In this document: in pieces, positions 30,065-38,429 of the stretch | Position numbering within the stretch: the stretch's first letter is position 1 | Layout of the letters: every line of letters begins with the position of its first letter | NCBI GenBank assembly: GCA_024398715.1 | Contig: JAKSIP010000015.1 | Coordinates: 1 to 50,387, forward strand | Reading direction: 5' to 3' | DNA: 50,387 bases | Source of the DNA: Bacteroidaceae bacterium | Lineage (GTDB): Bacteria > Bacteroidota > Bacteroidia > Bacteroidales > Bacteroidaceae | Notes under the pieces: model-generated | Seen by the model: the letters and a program-made list of their open reading frames with translations, nothing else | What the model was told of the DNA's origin: nothing | The model's database searches: none | Translations under genes and position numbers: made by a program

Positions 30065-32278
30065 TTATTTGTCATATACCAAAGTTATATCGTCTATATC
30101 AAGTACACTTCCTGTATGAGAATCTTCGAACTTAGTACCATTAATATAGGTGTTCGTATTTTTCTTATATGGCGGTTCACTAAGTGTTGACGATTGAAAC
30201 TTGATTTTAATTTTTGTAGCCTTTAAATCTGTTCTTGTATAGTTAAGGTTTACTGTCTGTTCAGTCCAGGAACTAATTGTATTAGTGAATTTCAGACTAC
30301 CTGTTGCTATGCAGGTCTGATCGCTGAAAAGAGAAACTTCTACACTGCCCTGATCTGAATTATAACTATCATACTTTGCATAGAATTTCATTGCGGTTGG
30401 ACGGTCGGAATGAGCATTTCCTTCTGCTGATGCATCTGAACTGCCTCCGGTTGCAAGCCAAAGTTTACCGCATGTATGCACAATACCGGTTGCACCAATA
30501 CCTGCAGCATTAGAACCGCTACCAATTGTAACATTTCTCAATTCTGCAGCTTTTGAACCGCTGTGAGATGTTGTAGTATAATTCACACTTGGGAACTGCT
30601 TTCCATTCTGATATGCAGGAGTAGATGGATTAAAACATGTTTCTGCATTATTTGTAGCCCAATTTTTATCACTGGTCGAAGCATTTTCATTCCATGGATA
30701 ATATTCAGATCTGGTATATGAAAAAGTCCATGCCTTGTAACTGATGTCTTTTTTATGGAACTCTTCAAAACCGGAATTTTTAACATTAGCAGCACCTTCT
30801 GTTATAAAACTGTTGTCAGCTTCAACAGCATGTTTGTTGTAACGTGCTCTGATTTTGTATGTTGTTCCGCTAGCAAGACTTGTAATAGAGCAAGTTTTCA
30901 CATTACCTTCAACTGTTGAAGTATAGACCGGTTTACTCCACGATTTTCCATTGTCACTACTTATTTCCGGATACAGAAGATTTACGTTGCCGAGTTGTGA
31001 AACCAGTTTTACAACAGTTGAATGAGACCAGGTATCAACATCATTGACATTATTCGCCAGGATTTGCGCCGGAGTAACGGCAAATGTCCACTTAACGCCT
31101 TTGTCCGGTTTGTTTTTCTGATCTCTTACGCTGATGGAAAAACTATGTAAATTTGACTCGTTTTCAACATACTGGATATACTGACTCAGTTTTGACATTA
31201 AGAAGAATGCTTCCTCTTTGTCTTTCAAGTTTGAATTTGACTTGAAACCTATAGCGTTCAGAAATTCCAAAGCTTTGGAATCTGTTACATTTGCAAGATT
31301 GATTTCTTCAGGAATTCCCAATTCATCAACAAGATATTTTGACTTAATGGTCATAATACATTCTTCAATCTTTCCTGGAACAGTGAAAGCGACATTGGCT
31401 TTGGAATCGTCAATACCTACACCTTCAATAATATCGATTTGTGTATCAGATATAGATGAAAATTCTTCAAGACCAGAGGCAACATGTGTAGGTGCATCTT
31501 TAGGCAGCCAGCTTGAATATGGAATGGTGATAGTTTTCAAAGGAACTCTGTTAACACCATCTTCTATCACAATATTAATGCCCTGTAAATAATCAGGCAT
31601 TTTTTCCGTATCAACTTCAAACACAAGGAAATCTGCCGGATTTACTTCTTCAGGAACTGACAACTTATAGAACCAATCTTCTCCGGATTTGTCTATCAGG
31701 ACCAAACCAAACATTACTTTACCTGAAGGAAGATATCCTGCTTCGTTTGTCAAAGTGTCGAATATCAGACTGTCTGTAGAATATTCAATATTGTAAACAT
31801 ATGCCTGAACATCTTTGTATTGCTCTTTAATTACGGGACCGAATTCAACACCGATTTTCGAATTGGCAGGTTTACAGGTAATAGTTACACCAACATTCTT
31901 CTGCTGCGGTAAAACTGTAAAATCGGTTTTGCCCTCGAAATACCAAGAATCAAAACCCACACCGGTAGGATCTCCATAATAAGCACGCGCAGTAAACTGT
32001 CCTGCATTCAGTAGGAATGTGGAATCACATTGTTTAAAACGCTTGAAGGTAACTCCTTTACTGTTGATCAATTCAACGGTAAACATTTCTGGACTTAGAT
32101 TTGCATCGCTCACATCTGCCTTTGTAGGAGATTGGAATGCATAATCCGCATTGACAGAAAAACGGACACTGCCCTGAGTATCCTCATCACCCACACTCAC
32201 AGCCATTTTGCTGCAAGATAAGGTGAACATGGATAGCACTGAAGCAATTGTCCACAATCTAAAATTACAATTAACCAT
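30065..32278 (-). CDS. DUF4493 and PCMD-like surface lipoprotein, operon start
   Basis: This 737-aa protein has a lipoprotein signal (IASVLSMFTLSC, Cys22). A DUF4493 domain follows (about 33-260; QGSVRFSVNADY, then a segment of strands ending in PLKTITIPYSSWLP). A helix-rich linker comes next, then a fibronectin-like segment (SLASGTTYKIRARYNK) and a C-terminal PCMD-like jelly roll of about 240 residues, with NSGFEEF, PTAMKFYAKYDSYNSDQGSV and SVLDIDDITLVY. It is the first gene of the five-gene operon, with a promoter 53-60 nt upstream. The C-terminal domain is more distant from the other two PCMD copies than they are from each other. Confidence 0.8.
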   Translation of the reverse strand: MVNCNFRLWTIASVLSMFTLSCSKMAVSVGDEDTQGSVRFSVNADYAFQSPTKADVSDANLSPEMFTVELINSKGVTFKRFKQCDSTFLLNAGQFTARAYYGDPTGVGFDSWYFEGKTDFTVLPQQKNVGVTITCKPANSKIGVEFGPVIKEQYKDVQAYVYNIEYSTDSLIFDTLTNEAGYLPSGKVMFGLVLIDKSGEDWFYKLSVPEEVNPADFLVFEVDTEKMPDYLQGINIVIEDGVNRVPLKTITIPYSSWLPKDAPTHVASGLEEFSSISDTQIDIIEGVGIDDSKANVAFTVPGKIEECIMTIKSKYLVDELGIPEEINLANVTDSKALEFLNAIGFKSNSNLKDKEEAFFLMSKLSQYIQYVENESNLHSFSISVRDQKNKPDKGVKWTFAVTPAQILANNVNDVDTWSHSTVVKLVSQLGNVNLLYPEISSDNGKSWSKPVYTSTVEGNVKTCSITSLASGTTYKIRARYNKHAVEADNSFITEGAANVKNSGFEEFHKKDISYKAWTFSYTRSEYYPWNENASTSDKNWATNNAETCFNPSTPAYQNGKQFPSVNYTTTSHSGSKAAELRNVTIGSGSNAAGIGATGIVHTCGKLWLATGGSSDASAEGNAHSDRPTAMKFYAKYDSYNSDQGSVEVSLFSDQTCIATGSLKFTNTISSWTEQTVNLNYTRTDLKATKIKIKFQSSTLSEPPYKKNTNTYINGTKFEDSHTGSVLDIDDITLVYDK

Positions 32279-32330
32279 TTTTGATAAAAAATTGTTCTAA
32301 TTAATAGAAACTAAAAACCAAATTCGGCCG

Positions 32331-32361
32331 CAAAATTACAGCAGTTGGAACAATCAAACAA
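32331..32361 (-). promoter_or_regulatory. Promoter of the DUF4493/PCMD operon
   Basis: On the minus strand the -7 element TAATTTTG (32338-32331) is an exact TAnnTTTG match. TTG at 32361-32359 lies 20 bases upstream. The predicted leader is about 45 nt and AT-rich. Confidence 0.65.
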
Positions 32362-32593
32362 GGTATATATTTAATATATTTGGTCTATTTTTTAGAATTT
32401 CAAAAAAAACGACATCTTTCATATAAGAAACACGTTCTATTTTATAGCAAGTCTTGCATGTTCAAAAAAAGCCAACCATATGTACAATATTGTCCAGACA
32501 TGCATTGTTGGACTTTTTTGTACTCTCATTAGATTGTTTTATTGCTTGGCTGGACAACATATACGTAACTTCACGGCATAAACAGTTAGCTAT
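32362..32593 (+). other. Divergent upstream region with inverted GTCCA repeats
   Basis: This 232-base AT-rich stretch lies between the DUF4493 operon promoter and the small lipoprotein gene. TTGTCCAG (32490-32497) is an inverted copy of CTGGACAA (32550-32557). A third half-site, TGGAC (32509-32513), forms a small hairpin with the first and is followed by six Ts. These could be an operator or a weak terminator. A weak -7 match, TAACTTCA (32566-32573), with TTG 21 bases before it, may be the promoter of the plus-strand unit. Confidence 0.4.
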
Positions 32594-32854
32594 ATGAACA
32601 GATACATGCAACATTACAAAAGAACAACAGTCCACATTCCAATAATAGTAATGTTAGCAGTAAGTTTTGTTTCCTGTATTAAAGAAGGAACTATTTACGG
32701 TTCAGAAGAATTGGAAATTGCAAACCAGCAGAATCCGGTTAGCGGACAGCCTTCCGTAAAAAGTTCACAGACAGAGAATCAGGAAGCTGTGGGAGAAATC
32801 TCAATAACTATTGATGAGACTCTTAACAAGCGTACGTATGACATCTGTTTTTAA
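32594..32854 (+). CDS. Small lipoprotein, unknown function
   Basis: This 86-aa product has a lipoprotein signal (HIPIIVMLAVSFVSC, Cys28) after a slightly long N-terminus; an ATG at 32606 (MQHYKR) is an alternative start. The mature part is a short, polar, Ser/Gln/Glu-rich segment ending in a strand-like stretch (ISITIDETLNKRTYDICF). No family is recognised. The stop is 4 nt before a 35-codon ORF for a membrane peptide, and the two are followed by a strong terminator, so they form a two-gene unit isolated between minus-strand lipoprotein operons. Confidence 0.55.
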   Translation: MNRYMQHYKRTTVHIPIIVMLAVSFVSCIKEGTIYGSEELEIANQQNPVSGQPSVKSSQTENQEAVGEISITIDETLNKRTYDICF

Positions 32855-32858
32855 AACA

Positions 32859-32966
32859 ATGAGACTTGACAGACTTTCAAATATTGGATTGATTATTGAA
32901 TTGATATCAGGTATGATACTCCTATTGGTATATATCATTTTGTGGTTGTATAAGACATACATGTAG
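32859..32966 (+). CDS. 35-aa single-pass membrane peptide
   Basis: An ATG at 32859, 4 nt after the small lipoprotein stop, opens a 35-codon frame ending in TAG at 32966. The product has a short charged start (MRLDRLSN), then one hydrophobic helix of about 22 residues (residues 9-30, including SGMILLLVYIILWL), and a basic end (YKTYM). Such arrangement suggests a membrane peptide translated together with the lipoprotein. Its shortness makes chance possible, but the tight spacing, single clean helix and the terminator directly downstream favour a real gene. Function unknown. Confidence 0.45.
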   Translation: MRLDRLSNIGLIIELISGMILLLVYIILWLYKTYM

Positions 32967-33002
32967 TAATATTCTTTTTCATCATATAGTTATATAGTTC
33001 TG

Positions 33003-33042
33003 GAGCATATTCGTAGTGATTACGCGTATGCTCTATTTTTTT
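33003..33042 (+). terminator. Terminator of the small lipoprotein unit
   Basis: GAGCATATTCGTA (33003-33015) folds back onto the sequence ending TATGCTC (33033) as a 13-bp stem with one G-T wobble and one mismatch, followed by A and seven Ts. It terminates plus-strand transcription just before the stop of the minus-strand lipoprotein gene. Confidence 0.8.
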
Positions 33043-33058
33043 AAGCCGTCTTGCACGA

Positions 33059-34531
33059 CTAAAGCTGGTCGCAGTAGCTATATATCTTTTTTGAATTGGA
33101 TTTCATCCACCACAGACGGAAATGGCCATCAATTACGGCCGATGTACCGTCTTCATACCCGTCTGTCAGCTGATCTACAAACAAATCAACAACATTACGT
33201 TCCTTGGACAATTCTCCAGTTGCGGAAATTGTATGGATTTTGATTTCACGTACACAATGGGCCTTATCTATGGCATAATACAGATGCAACCTGCCGTCAG
33301 CCGGATTATGGAAAAGTTTGAATCCGCTGTTGTGTACAAGAAAATCGCCGGTGCGGGTTTCCATTGCAAGGAACGGGTCTCCGTCTTTGCCTAACAGAAC
33401 TTTTCCGGACGGACTCACAAATTGGACAAAAAGACGTGAACTTAAGCTGGAATCGTCCATAAAGACAACACAACAATTACCTGTTACCGGATCTGTAACA
33501 GACAAGGCATCAAGGCGGTTTCCTATAGAACCTTTCGGATTCAGGTCTATTTCACTGGAATCAACATTGCCATCCTTGTCAAAATGTTCCATATACAAAT
33601 GCAAGGAAGACCCATCAGAAGCCTTGAAAAGCACGAATGCCCCACCCTTTCCGTCAGGACTGATCTGAGCAGACAGACTGTGAGTGAAAAATTTCTCAGG
33701 CATAAGGGTACGGCGCTGGAGCAGCTTTCCGTCATTTGAGATTTTAATGATGTCACAGTAGCCATTGTACATTGTTCCTTCTATATTGGCATACAGCATA
33801 AGCAGGAACAGTTCATTATCGGGGCCAACCATCATCTGTGGGCGGTAAACATACTCTTTTTCGCCAAGGCTTCCGTTTGAATCAAACTTAAGCATATGGT
33901 AAATGTTTCCACTGGCATCTACCCTTGCCACAACCATGGAATCGGCAGAATTGCCTGCCGCAACCCATGCTCCGCCGTTATGGTCAGCTGCAACATAGCC
34001 CTCACAAGGTGGTACGGGGTTTTCATCCTGATGTTCAAGGTCCTGCTTGAAGGTATAGAATAGAATTCCGTTTCCATCCTTACCCCAGGCACGGTGTCCG
34101 TCCGATGTGATTTTCTGAACATATGGCAGTTGCGCACCCGTTTCTATGTTTTTTACATTGTAGCAGTCAATAATATTGCCATCCGATGTGATATCAAACA
34201 CGGTTGTGTTGATATATTGTTCAGAAGGGAGCCTTGTAACGTGGACCCAGTCTGCCCATTTGGCATTGCCGTCGGCATCGAAACACTGGTAGCAACCGGT
34301 ATACGATTCCTGTCCTGAAACAATTTCACCATCCCAGGACTCTACAACTGTCATTTTGGAATTGGCATCGGTTTTGCACAGCATGTTGTACACCCTGAAC
34401 GGAGCATCGTAAACGTCAAGACGGCTGACAACAGGTTCCGGTTCATTTCCGCTACCACCGGGAATAATCACTGTCCTTGTACAGGAAACGAGTACGGCAA
34501 CAAAAGGAATTGCAAAAAATATCTTTTTCAT
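33059..34531 (-). CDS. Lipoprotein, probable beta-propeller, unknown function
   Basis: The ATG at 34531-34529 starts a lipoprotein signal (MKKIFFAIPFVAVLVSC, Cys17), giving 490 aa. The open frame runs on to 34753, but that extension lacks any signal and overlaps the upstream gene. The body has repeated short beta-blade patterns of the form DxxGNxxW or DGKGGAF (for example DADGNAKWADWVHVTRL, SPDGKGGAFVLFK), and pairs of Asp-Gly turns spaced about 45-50 residues, as in a beta-propeller. No domain is named with confidence. It lies 11 nt after the FISUMP lipoprotein gene in the same operon. A surface-exposed binding protein is inferred. Confidence 0.6.
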   Translation of the reverse strand: MKKIFFAIPFVAVLVSCTRTVIIPGGSGNEPEPVVSRLDVYDAPFRVYNMLCKTDANSKMTVVESWDGEIVSGQESYTGCYQCFDADGNAKWADWVHVTRLPSEQYINTTVFDITSDGNIIDCYNVKNIETGAQLPYVQKITSDGHRAWGKDGNGILFYTFKQDLEHQDENPVPPCEGYVAADHNGGAWVAAGNSADSMVVARVDASGNIYHMLKFDSNGSLGEKEYVYRPQMMVGPDNELFLLMLYANIEGTMYNGYCDIIKISNDGKLLQRRTLMPEKFFTHSLSAQISPDGKGGAFVLFKASDGSSLHLYMEHFDKDGNVDSSEIDLNPKGSIGNRLDALSVTDPVTGNCCVVFMDDSSLSSRLFVQFVSPSGKVLLGKDGDPFLAMETRTGDFLVHNSGFKLFHNPADGRLHLYYAIDKAHCVREIKIHTISATGELSKERNVVDLFVDQLTDGYEDGTSAVIDGHFRLWWMKSNSKKIYSYCDQL

Positions 34532-34542
34532 TATTTCAGTAC

Positions 34543-35208
34543 TTATTCGTGAACCGGGCGGATGGATGCACCTACAATACGTGCCATTCCGTCTCCATAC
34601 CCGATGGTAGTTATCATTGAAGGATTGAAAGTGAGGGCATCGGACTGTATGCTGTTGGAACCTCCGCAATTGGTCGATGTCCAGTAATAGCCCTCGTATC
34701 CGGGATATGAGTCGTCTGCATCGCAAAAGCCGGCAGCAGGAAAGAAAATCCATGCGTTTTCATACCCCAGCAATCTGCTGCGCGCCATATACCCCTTGAC
34801 ACCGTCTATGCTGCTGAATGTCCACTCGCAGTTCTTTATAAGTTCCATCAGTTCATCATATGTAGGCATGCGCCAGCCATGGCCCCATTCCAATGCTGCT
34901 ACATCGTCTTCAGGCAACAGTTGGGTAAGAGAGTCTGCATACTGATACCTGGGATTGCTGCAGTACTTGGTGATATGGTTTTCATTGTCATACCATTTGT
35001 AGTTCTCGGCGGTATAACAGTCTTTCGGGGAAACTTCTCCCCATGCATAGTAATCGCCGTACCCGGATATTGTACTGGAACCTACATTGACCTTTGCCCA
35101 TTTGACAGAAAGTCCAAGATCCACCCACTGATACTCAGTTTCAACCTTTTCGCAGCCGCACAACAACAGAGTTATCACGACAAGCGGCAAAAAAACGTTC
35201 TTTCCCAT
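34543..35208 (-). CDS. FISUMP-domain lipoprotein
   Basis: The ATG at 35208-35206 starts a lipoprotein signal (MGKNVFLPLVVITLLLCGC), giving 221 aa. The mature part is a FISUMP domain (Fibrobacter succinogenes major paralogous domain): VDLGLSVKWAKVNVGSS, YYAWGEVSPK, WRMPTYDELMELI, AWIFFPAAGFCD and a final GASIRPV. Such domains are common in surface lipoproteins of Bacteroidales, with unknown ligands. The open frame extends to 35445, but a promoter lies inside that extension (35253-35246), so the shorter start is right. It precedes the probable propeller lipoprotein gene by 11 nt. Confidence 0.85.
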   Translation of the reverse strand: MGKNVFLPLVVITLLLCGCEKVETEYQWVDLGLSVKWAKVNVGSSTISGYGDYYAWGEVSPKDCYTAENYKWYDNENHITKYCSNPRYQYADSLTQLLPEDDVAALEWGHGWRMPTYDELMELIKNCEWTFSSIDGVKGYMARSRLLGYENAWIFFPAAGFCDADDSYPGYEGYYWTSTNCGGSNSIQSDALTFNPSMITTIGYGDGMARIVGASIRPVHE

Positions 35209-35245
35209 AGATATTTGAAAATATACGATATTTGAAAGTATACTG

Positions 35246-35275
35246 CAAAAATAATTGATTTTGCCAAACATGCAA
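35246..35275 (-). promoter_or_regulatory. Promoter of the FISUMP lipoprotein operon
   Basis: On the minus strand the -7 element TATTTTTG (35253-35246) is an exact TAnnTTTG match, with TTG (35275-35273) 19 bases upstream. The leader carries the direct repeat ATATTTGAAA at 35211-35220 and 35228-35237. Confidence 0.65.
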
Positions 35276-35301
35276 CTTTTCCGCACAATATTATGTAGTA
35301 A

Positions 35302-35333
35302 TTTGGAATAAGAACAGGCATTGCTTATCTTTG
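35302..35333 (+). promoter_or_regulatory. Promoter of the 314-aa lipoprotein gene
   Basis: TTTG (35302-35305) and TATCTTTG (35326-35333) are 20 bases apart, a full match to TTTG-N19-21-TAnnTTTG. Transcription would start near 35340, leaving a leader of about 14 nt before the ATG. Confidence 0.8.
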
Positions 35334-35353
35334 GATTCAACAATTTTACTTGA

Positions 35354-36298
35354 ATGAAGAAGATAACAATTGTTTCAATAATCATTTGTGCAATTGCAGC
35401 AGCGTGCACAAAGAGTCCCGATGACAAGACGTTTATCCGTGACATGTATGAGAAATGCCTTTATGAGGACTACACTTTCCTTGAACGGCATTGTTCAAAG
35501 AGTCTGTTGGCAAAGCTTGAAAACGGATATGACTATGAGGGAAAAGGATACGCTGTTTGGATATTCCGCAGTGCGGCACAGGATGGTCCCAGCCGTGAGC
35601 ACACAATAACAGACATAGAAGACTTGGGGGGCGGATGGTACAGATACACGGCCATCGACATGGGCATCGTCTTCACAAAGAGAATCAGGCTCTCAGATAA
35701 AAAAGGAAAGAAAATCATTGAGGATATTGGTGACGGCTGCAGACTGATAGCTCCGTTGCCTTCCGGACTCGATGTGAACAACCTGCAGGGTTGCACCGTC
35801 TCCGCAGCATTTACGCCGGATGACTTCCGCTGGATGGGAGGTACCCTGGACATGACCGTATATAACCGCGATTTGTACGATGCGGTGGATATTGCAACAA
35901 TGCAGGTTGGAGACACCATAATCTATGATTCAAGCCCCATGGTTATCAGCACAATTGACAATGGAAACTATGGCATTGACATCAACGGGGGCCCTGATAA
36001 TGGAGGATGCCGTCTGGTTGGTTATGAGGGCGGCACTTACGTTGCAAAGCTCAGTGATGCGCGTACCGTCTACACAGAGTTGGGCAAGGCCCACTTGGCA
36101 CTGGACCAGGATTTCATAATAATAGACTGCGGTGCAAGCTCCGATGCGCCTTCTGACACCATACGTTCTGCCCAAAAGCTCTACATTGAAAAGATGAATG
36201 AATGCAGGCCACAATTCACCCAGTTTGACACACGCGTAACCATAGAGAACGGCCTGATTACCATCATTGACCGCACCCCCACCCTAGTAAGTAGATGA
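35354..36298 (+). CDS. Lipoprotein, unknown function
   Basis: This 314-aa protein has a lipoprotein signal (IVSIIICAIAAAC, Cys18). Residues about 26-115 (FIRDMYEKCLYEDYTFLERH, then Trp/Tyr-rich strands) resemble the NTF2/DUF3828-like proteins in which a helix-rich start packs on a curved sheet; this is only a loose impression. Residues 145-245 form a beta-rich half with several Gly-Asp-Asp turns, ending NGGPDNGGCRLVGYEGG. No catalytic motif is seen. It has a consensus promoter. Its stop is only 10 nt from the convergent outer-membrane protein gene. Confidence 0.6.
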   Translation: MKKITIVSIIICAIAAACTKSPDDKTFIRDMYEKCLYEDYTFLERHCSKSLLAKLENGYDYEGKGYAVWIFRSAAQDGPSREHTITDIEDLGGGWYRYTAIDMGIVFTKRIRLSDKKGKKIIEDIGDGCRLIAPLPSGLDVNNLQGCTVSAAFTPDDFRWMGGTLDMTVYNRDLYDAVDIATMQVGDTIIYDSSPMVISTIDNGNYGIDINGGPDNGGCRLVGYEGGTYVAKLSDARTVYTELGKAHLALDQDFIIIDCGASSDAPSDTIRSAQKLYIEKMNECRPQFTQFDTRVTIENGLITIIDRTPTLVSR

Positions 36299-36308
36299 CT
36301 CCGGATTA

Positions 36309-37388
36309 TTAACGCTTGCGGAACGAAAAGTTGATTCCTACACCGGCATTAGCCGTAACCGATTTGGTAAAACAGTCATATTGGATGCCCGATGCCAACG
36401 ACACGTGCCCTAACGGGACAATGATTCCGGCTCCGGCCAAAGCGCCGCGCCCCGATAGGTCAATGACACGGGCCCACTGGTCCTGCGTATCGTGCCAATA
36501 ATGGTTCACACTTGAAAAACCTGAATTGGCATATATCAACAACTTGTCAATCGGACTCCAGTATAAACCTGCAATCAAGCGGCAGCGTGTATCAGCCACG
36601 CTGCCATCGCCCCAGAAATAGCCACCGCCATTGACGGAACCATCTTTATAACAATCGTATTGTGGCTGCACGGTATGGAAATTGGACACACCGCCTATCA
36701 GCAAGCCATATTTTTTCATACCTACTGCCAATATCATTCCGTATTGGGTAACTTTGCCAAAATCAATCATCCCCATTACATGAATGCGCCATAAGTCCGA
36801 CGTGCCATGCTGATTCGATTTTCCTTTCAGTTTTGTTGTCCCCTGCAATTCCGATGCACTTAATACAACGGGGTCATTCAACTTCCGTGCAAAATCATTG
36901 GTGACATAATACGGAAAAGACAAAGAATCCGGAATTGTCAGTGGCTCAACCAATGCAGAAAAATCCAGTTCTGCAATCTCCATATCAAGAGGTACAAACT
37001 TAGGTGGTTGTTGCAATATGACAGATGGTTTTGAGGCCGGTTTTGAAATGGCATCCTTCTGATTCACAGAACCATCCAATTGAGTTTGGTATCTATCCCG
37101 AATTTCAGAAAAACGTCTTTTCTGTCCGTTGGTCATAGAACCGGATGCATTCTGAAGCACAGCTCTCAATCGGGCAATTTCCTGAAGCAATGAACTGACC
37201 TTGGTTGCAGGAACCTGTACCCCGTTCTGAATATCCTCTCTAAGAGATATGCATTGGTTGCAGATTTGTTCATATCTGTCAAGTGCCTGAGTCCAGTCAG
37301 TTTGAGAAACATTCTGCGCATGCAAGTTCAATGCTCCTGCAAAAAACAGAATGAATATAATGGGAATTTTAAGGCAGAATTTTCTCAT
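36309..37388 (-). CDS. Outer-membrane protein with helical N-terminal segment
   Basis: The ATG at 37388-37386 gives 359 aa with a signal peptide (IIFILFFAGALNLHAQ). The frame extends 100 codons upstream, but only as a shadow of the kinase gene. Residues about 25-120 are charged and helical (LLQEIARLRAVLQNA, RFSEIRDRYQTQL), a likely coiled coil. Residues about 190-359 look like a small outer-membrane barrel with strands such as GMIDFGKVTQYGMILAVGMK and a C-terminal GINFSFRKR. It is divergent from the kinase gene, with both promoters in one 19-bp palindrome, which suggests a shared function, perhaps the outer partner of the kinase's periplasmic tail. Confidence 0.7.
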   Translation of the reverse strand: MRKFCLKIPIIFILFFAGALNLHAQNVSQTDWTQALDRYEQICNQCISLREDIQNGVQVPATKVSSLLQEIARLRAVLQNASGSMTNGQKRRFSEIRDRYQTQLDGSVNQKDAISKPASKPSVILQQPPKFVPLDMEIAELDFSALVEPLTIPDSLSFPYYVTNDFARKLNDPVVLSASELQGTTKLKGKSNQHGTSDLWRIHVMGMIDFGKVTQYGMILAVGMKKYGLLIGGVSNFHTVQPQYDCYKDGSVNGGGYFWGDGSVADTRCRLIAGLYWSPIDKLLIYANSGFSSVNHYWHDTQDQWARVIDLSGRGALAGAGIIVPLGHVSLASGIQYDCFTKSVTANAGVGINFSFRKR

Positions 37389-37395
37389 AGCCTTG

Positions 37396-37414
37396 CAAAA
37401 ATAACGTATTTTTG
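37396..37414. promoter_or_regulatory. Palindromic divergent promoter of kinase and OMP genes
   Basis: CAAAAATA (37396-37403) is TATTTTTG on the minus strand, and TATTTTTG (37407-37414) is the same on the plus strand. Together with the ACG between them they form a near-perfect inverted repeat of two exact -7 elements. The kinase ATG begins 8 bases after the plus element, and the OMP ATG 8 bases after the minus element, so both mRNAs would be nearly leaderless. No consensus -33 element is seen at the expected distance for either. Confidence 0.6.
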
Positions 37415-37421
37415 CACAATT

Positions 37422-38426
37422 ATGATTGACATCGTAGAAGATTCCGGTTTTTTCCAACAGCTGACGGCACAACAGCTGAGTTCTGATGGCAGCGTCAGAC
37501 TGCTGCATGATTCCGCTGACGGATGGTCGCAGTTGTATCTGGCAGACAGACACGGAAGATTTCGCATGTTGAAAGTACTCAAACCTGAGTTTCGAGGCAA
37601 TCCATTGTACGAAGAACTTCTGAAAAAGGAGTTTGAGATAGGTTATACATTGTCTCATCCGGGAATTTGCGAAATCTACGGTTTTCATGAATCAGCGGAG
37701 TTGGGGAACTGCATTGAAATGGAATGGATTGATGGAGACAGCCTGTCCAATCTGATAAGCCGGCATCGTATTACAAAGAAACTGGCAGTAAAACTTTTCA
37801 GCCAAATCTGCAATGCGGTTCAATACATCCACTCCCGCCAGATTGTCCACAGGGATTTGAAACCATCCAACATAATGGTCACCCATAATGGTCAGAACAT
37901 CAAAATAATTGACTTTGGACTTTCCGACAGTGACAGTTTTTCCATACTTAAGGCCCCAGCCGGAACCACGAACTTTGCTGCGCCCGAACTGCTTCAAGGA
38001 AAGGAATGTGACCATCGGATTGACATCTATTCTTTAGGCAAAATACTTGATTTGCTTGGCATAAAGTGCCCCCGGACAGTTACCAAATGCATAAAAACAA
38101 ATCCAAAGGACCGGTTTACAGAGCCGATAAATATTTTGCAAAGCCTTAAACTGGAAATCATCTATCGTAAACTTTTTATTACATCACTGTCAGCCATCTT
38201 GATAGTTGGCACAGTCTGCATTCTGAAGAACATCAATACGCCATTTGTTCATTCCAATGTCAATCCAACCAATCCAGTTGCATATATAGAAACTGATTCA
38301 ATTCCGCCAAAGGATTCATCAATTACATCGGTACCGGATACAGAAATGATTTACAGTACAGAACTTATTGATGAACTATTCCGCCAGGCAACAGATATGG
38401 TTGTTTCGACCCAAGAACAGAATTAG
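37422..38426 (+). CDS. Membrane-anchored Ser/Thr protein kinase
   Basis: The 334-aa product starts at ATG 37422 (MIDIVEDSGFFQQL); a longer frame from 37254 is antisense to the OMP gene and rejected. The kinase domain (about 20-245) has catalytic Lys51 in FRMLKVLK, Glu70, the catalytic loop HRDLKPSN (143-150), DFG at 164-166 and APE at 187-189. The Gly-rich loop is replaced by ADGWSQLYL, so ATP binding may be atypical. A single transmembrane helix (251-268, LFITSLSAILIVGTVCIL) puts an approximately 65-residue Pro/Thr-rich tail outside. It phosphorylates Ser/Thr; substrates are unknown. The stop is 3 nt from the convergent regulator gene. Confidence 0.9.
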   Translation: MIDIVEDSGFFQQLTAQQLSSDGSVRLLHDSADGWSQLYLADRHGRFRMLKVLKPEFRGNPLYEELLKKEFEIGYTLSHPGICEIYGFHESAELGNCIEMEWIDGDSLSNLISRHRITKKLAVKLFSQICNAVQYIHSRQIVHRDLKPSNIMVTHNGQNIKIIDFGLSDSDSFSILKAPAGTTNFAAPELLQGKECDHRIDIYSLGKILDLLGIKCPRTVTKCIKTNPKDRFTEPINILQSLKLEIIYRKLFITSLSAILIVGTVCILKNINTPFVHSNVNPTNPVAYIETDSIPPKDSSITSVPDTEMIYSTELIDELFRQATDMVVSTQEQN

Positions 38427-38429
38427 AAT

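Noticed and set aside
34532..34753. N-terminal extension of the propeller-like lipoprotein
   Set aside because: The extension overlaps the FISUMP gene and hides a clear lipoprotein signal starting at 34531.
35209..35445. N-terminal extension of the FISUMP lipoprotein
   Set aside because: A promoter element lies inside it, and the lipoprotein signal begins at 35208.
37254..37421. N-terminal extension of the kinase
   Set aside because: It is antisense to the OMP signal peptide and crosses the divergent promoter.
37389..37688. N-terminal extension of the OMP gene
   Set aside because: It is antisense to the kinase domain and lacks a signal; the signal peptide begins at 37388.
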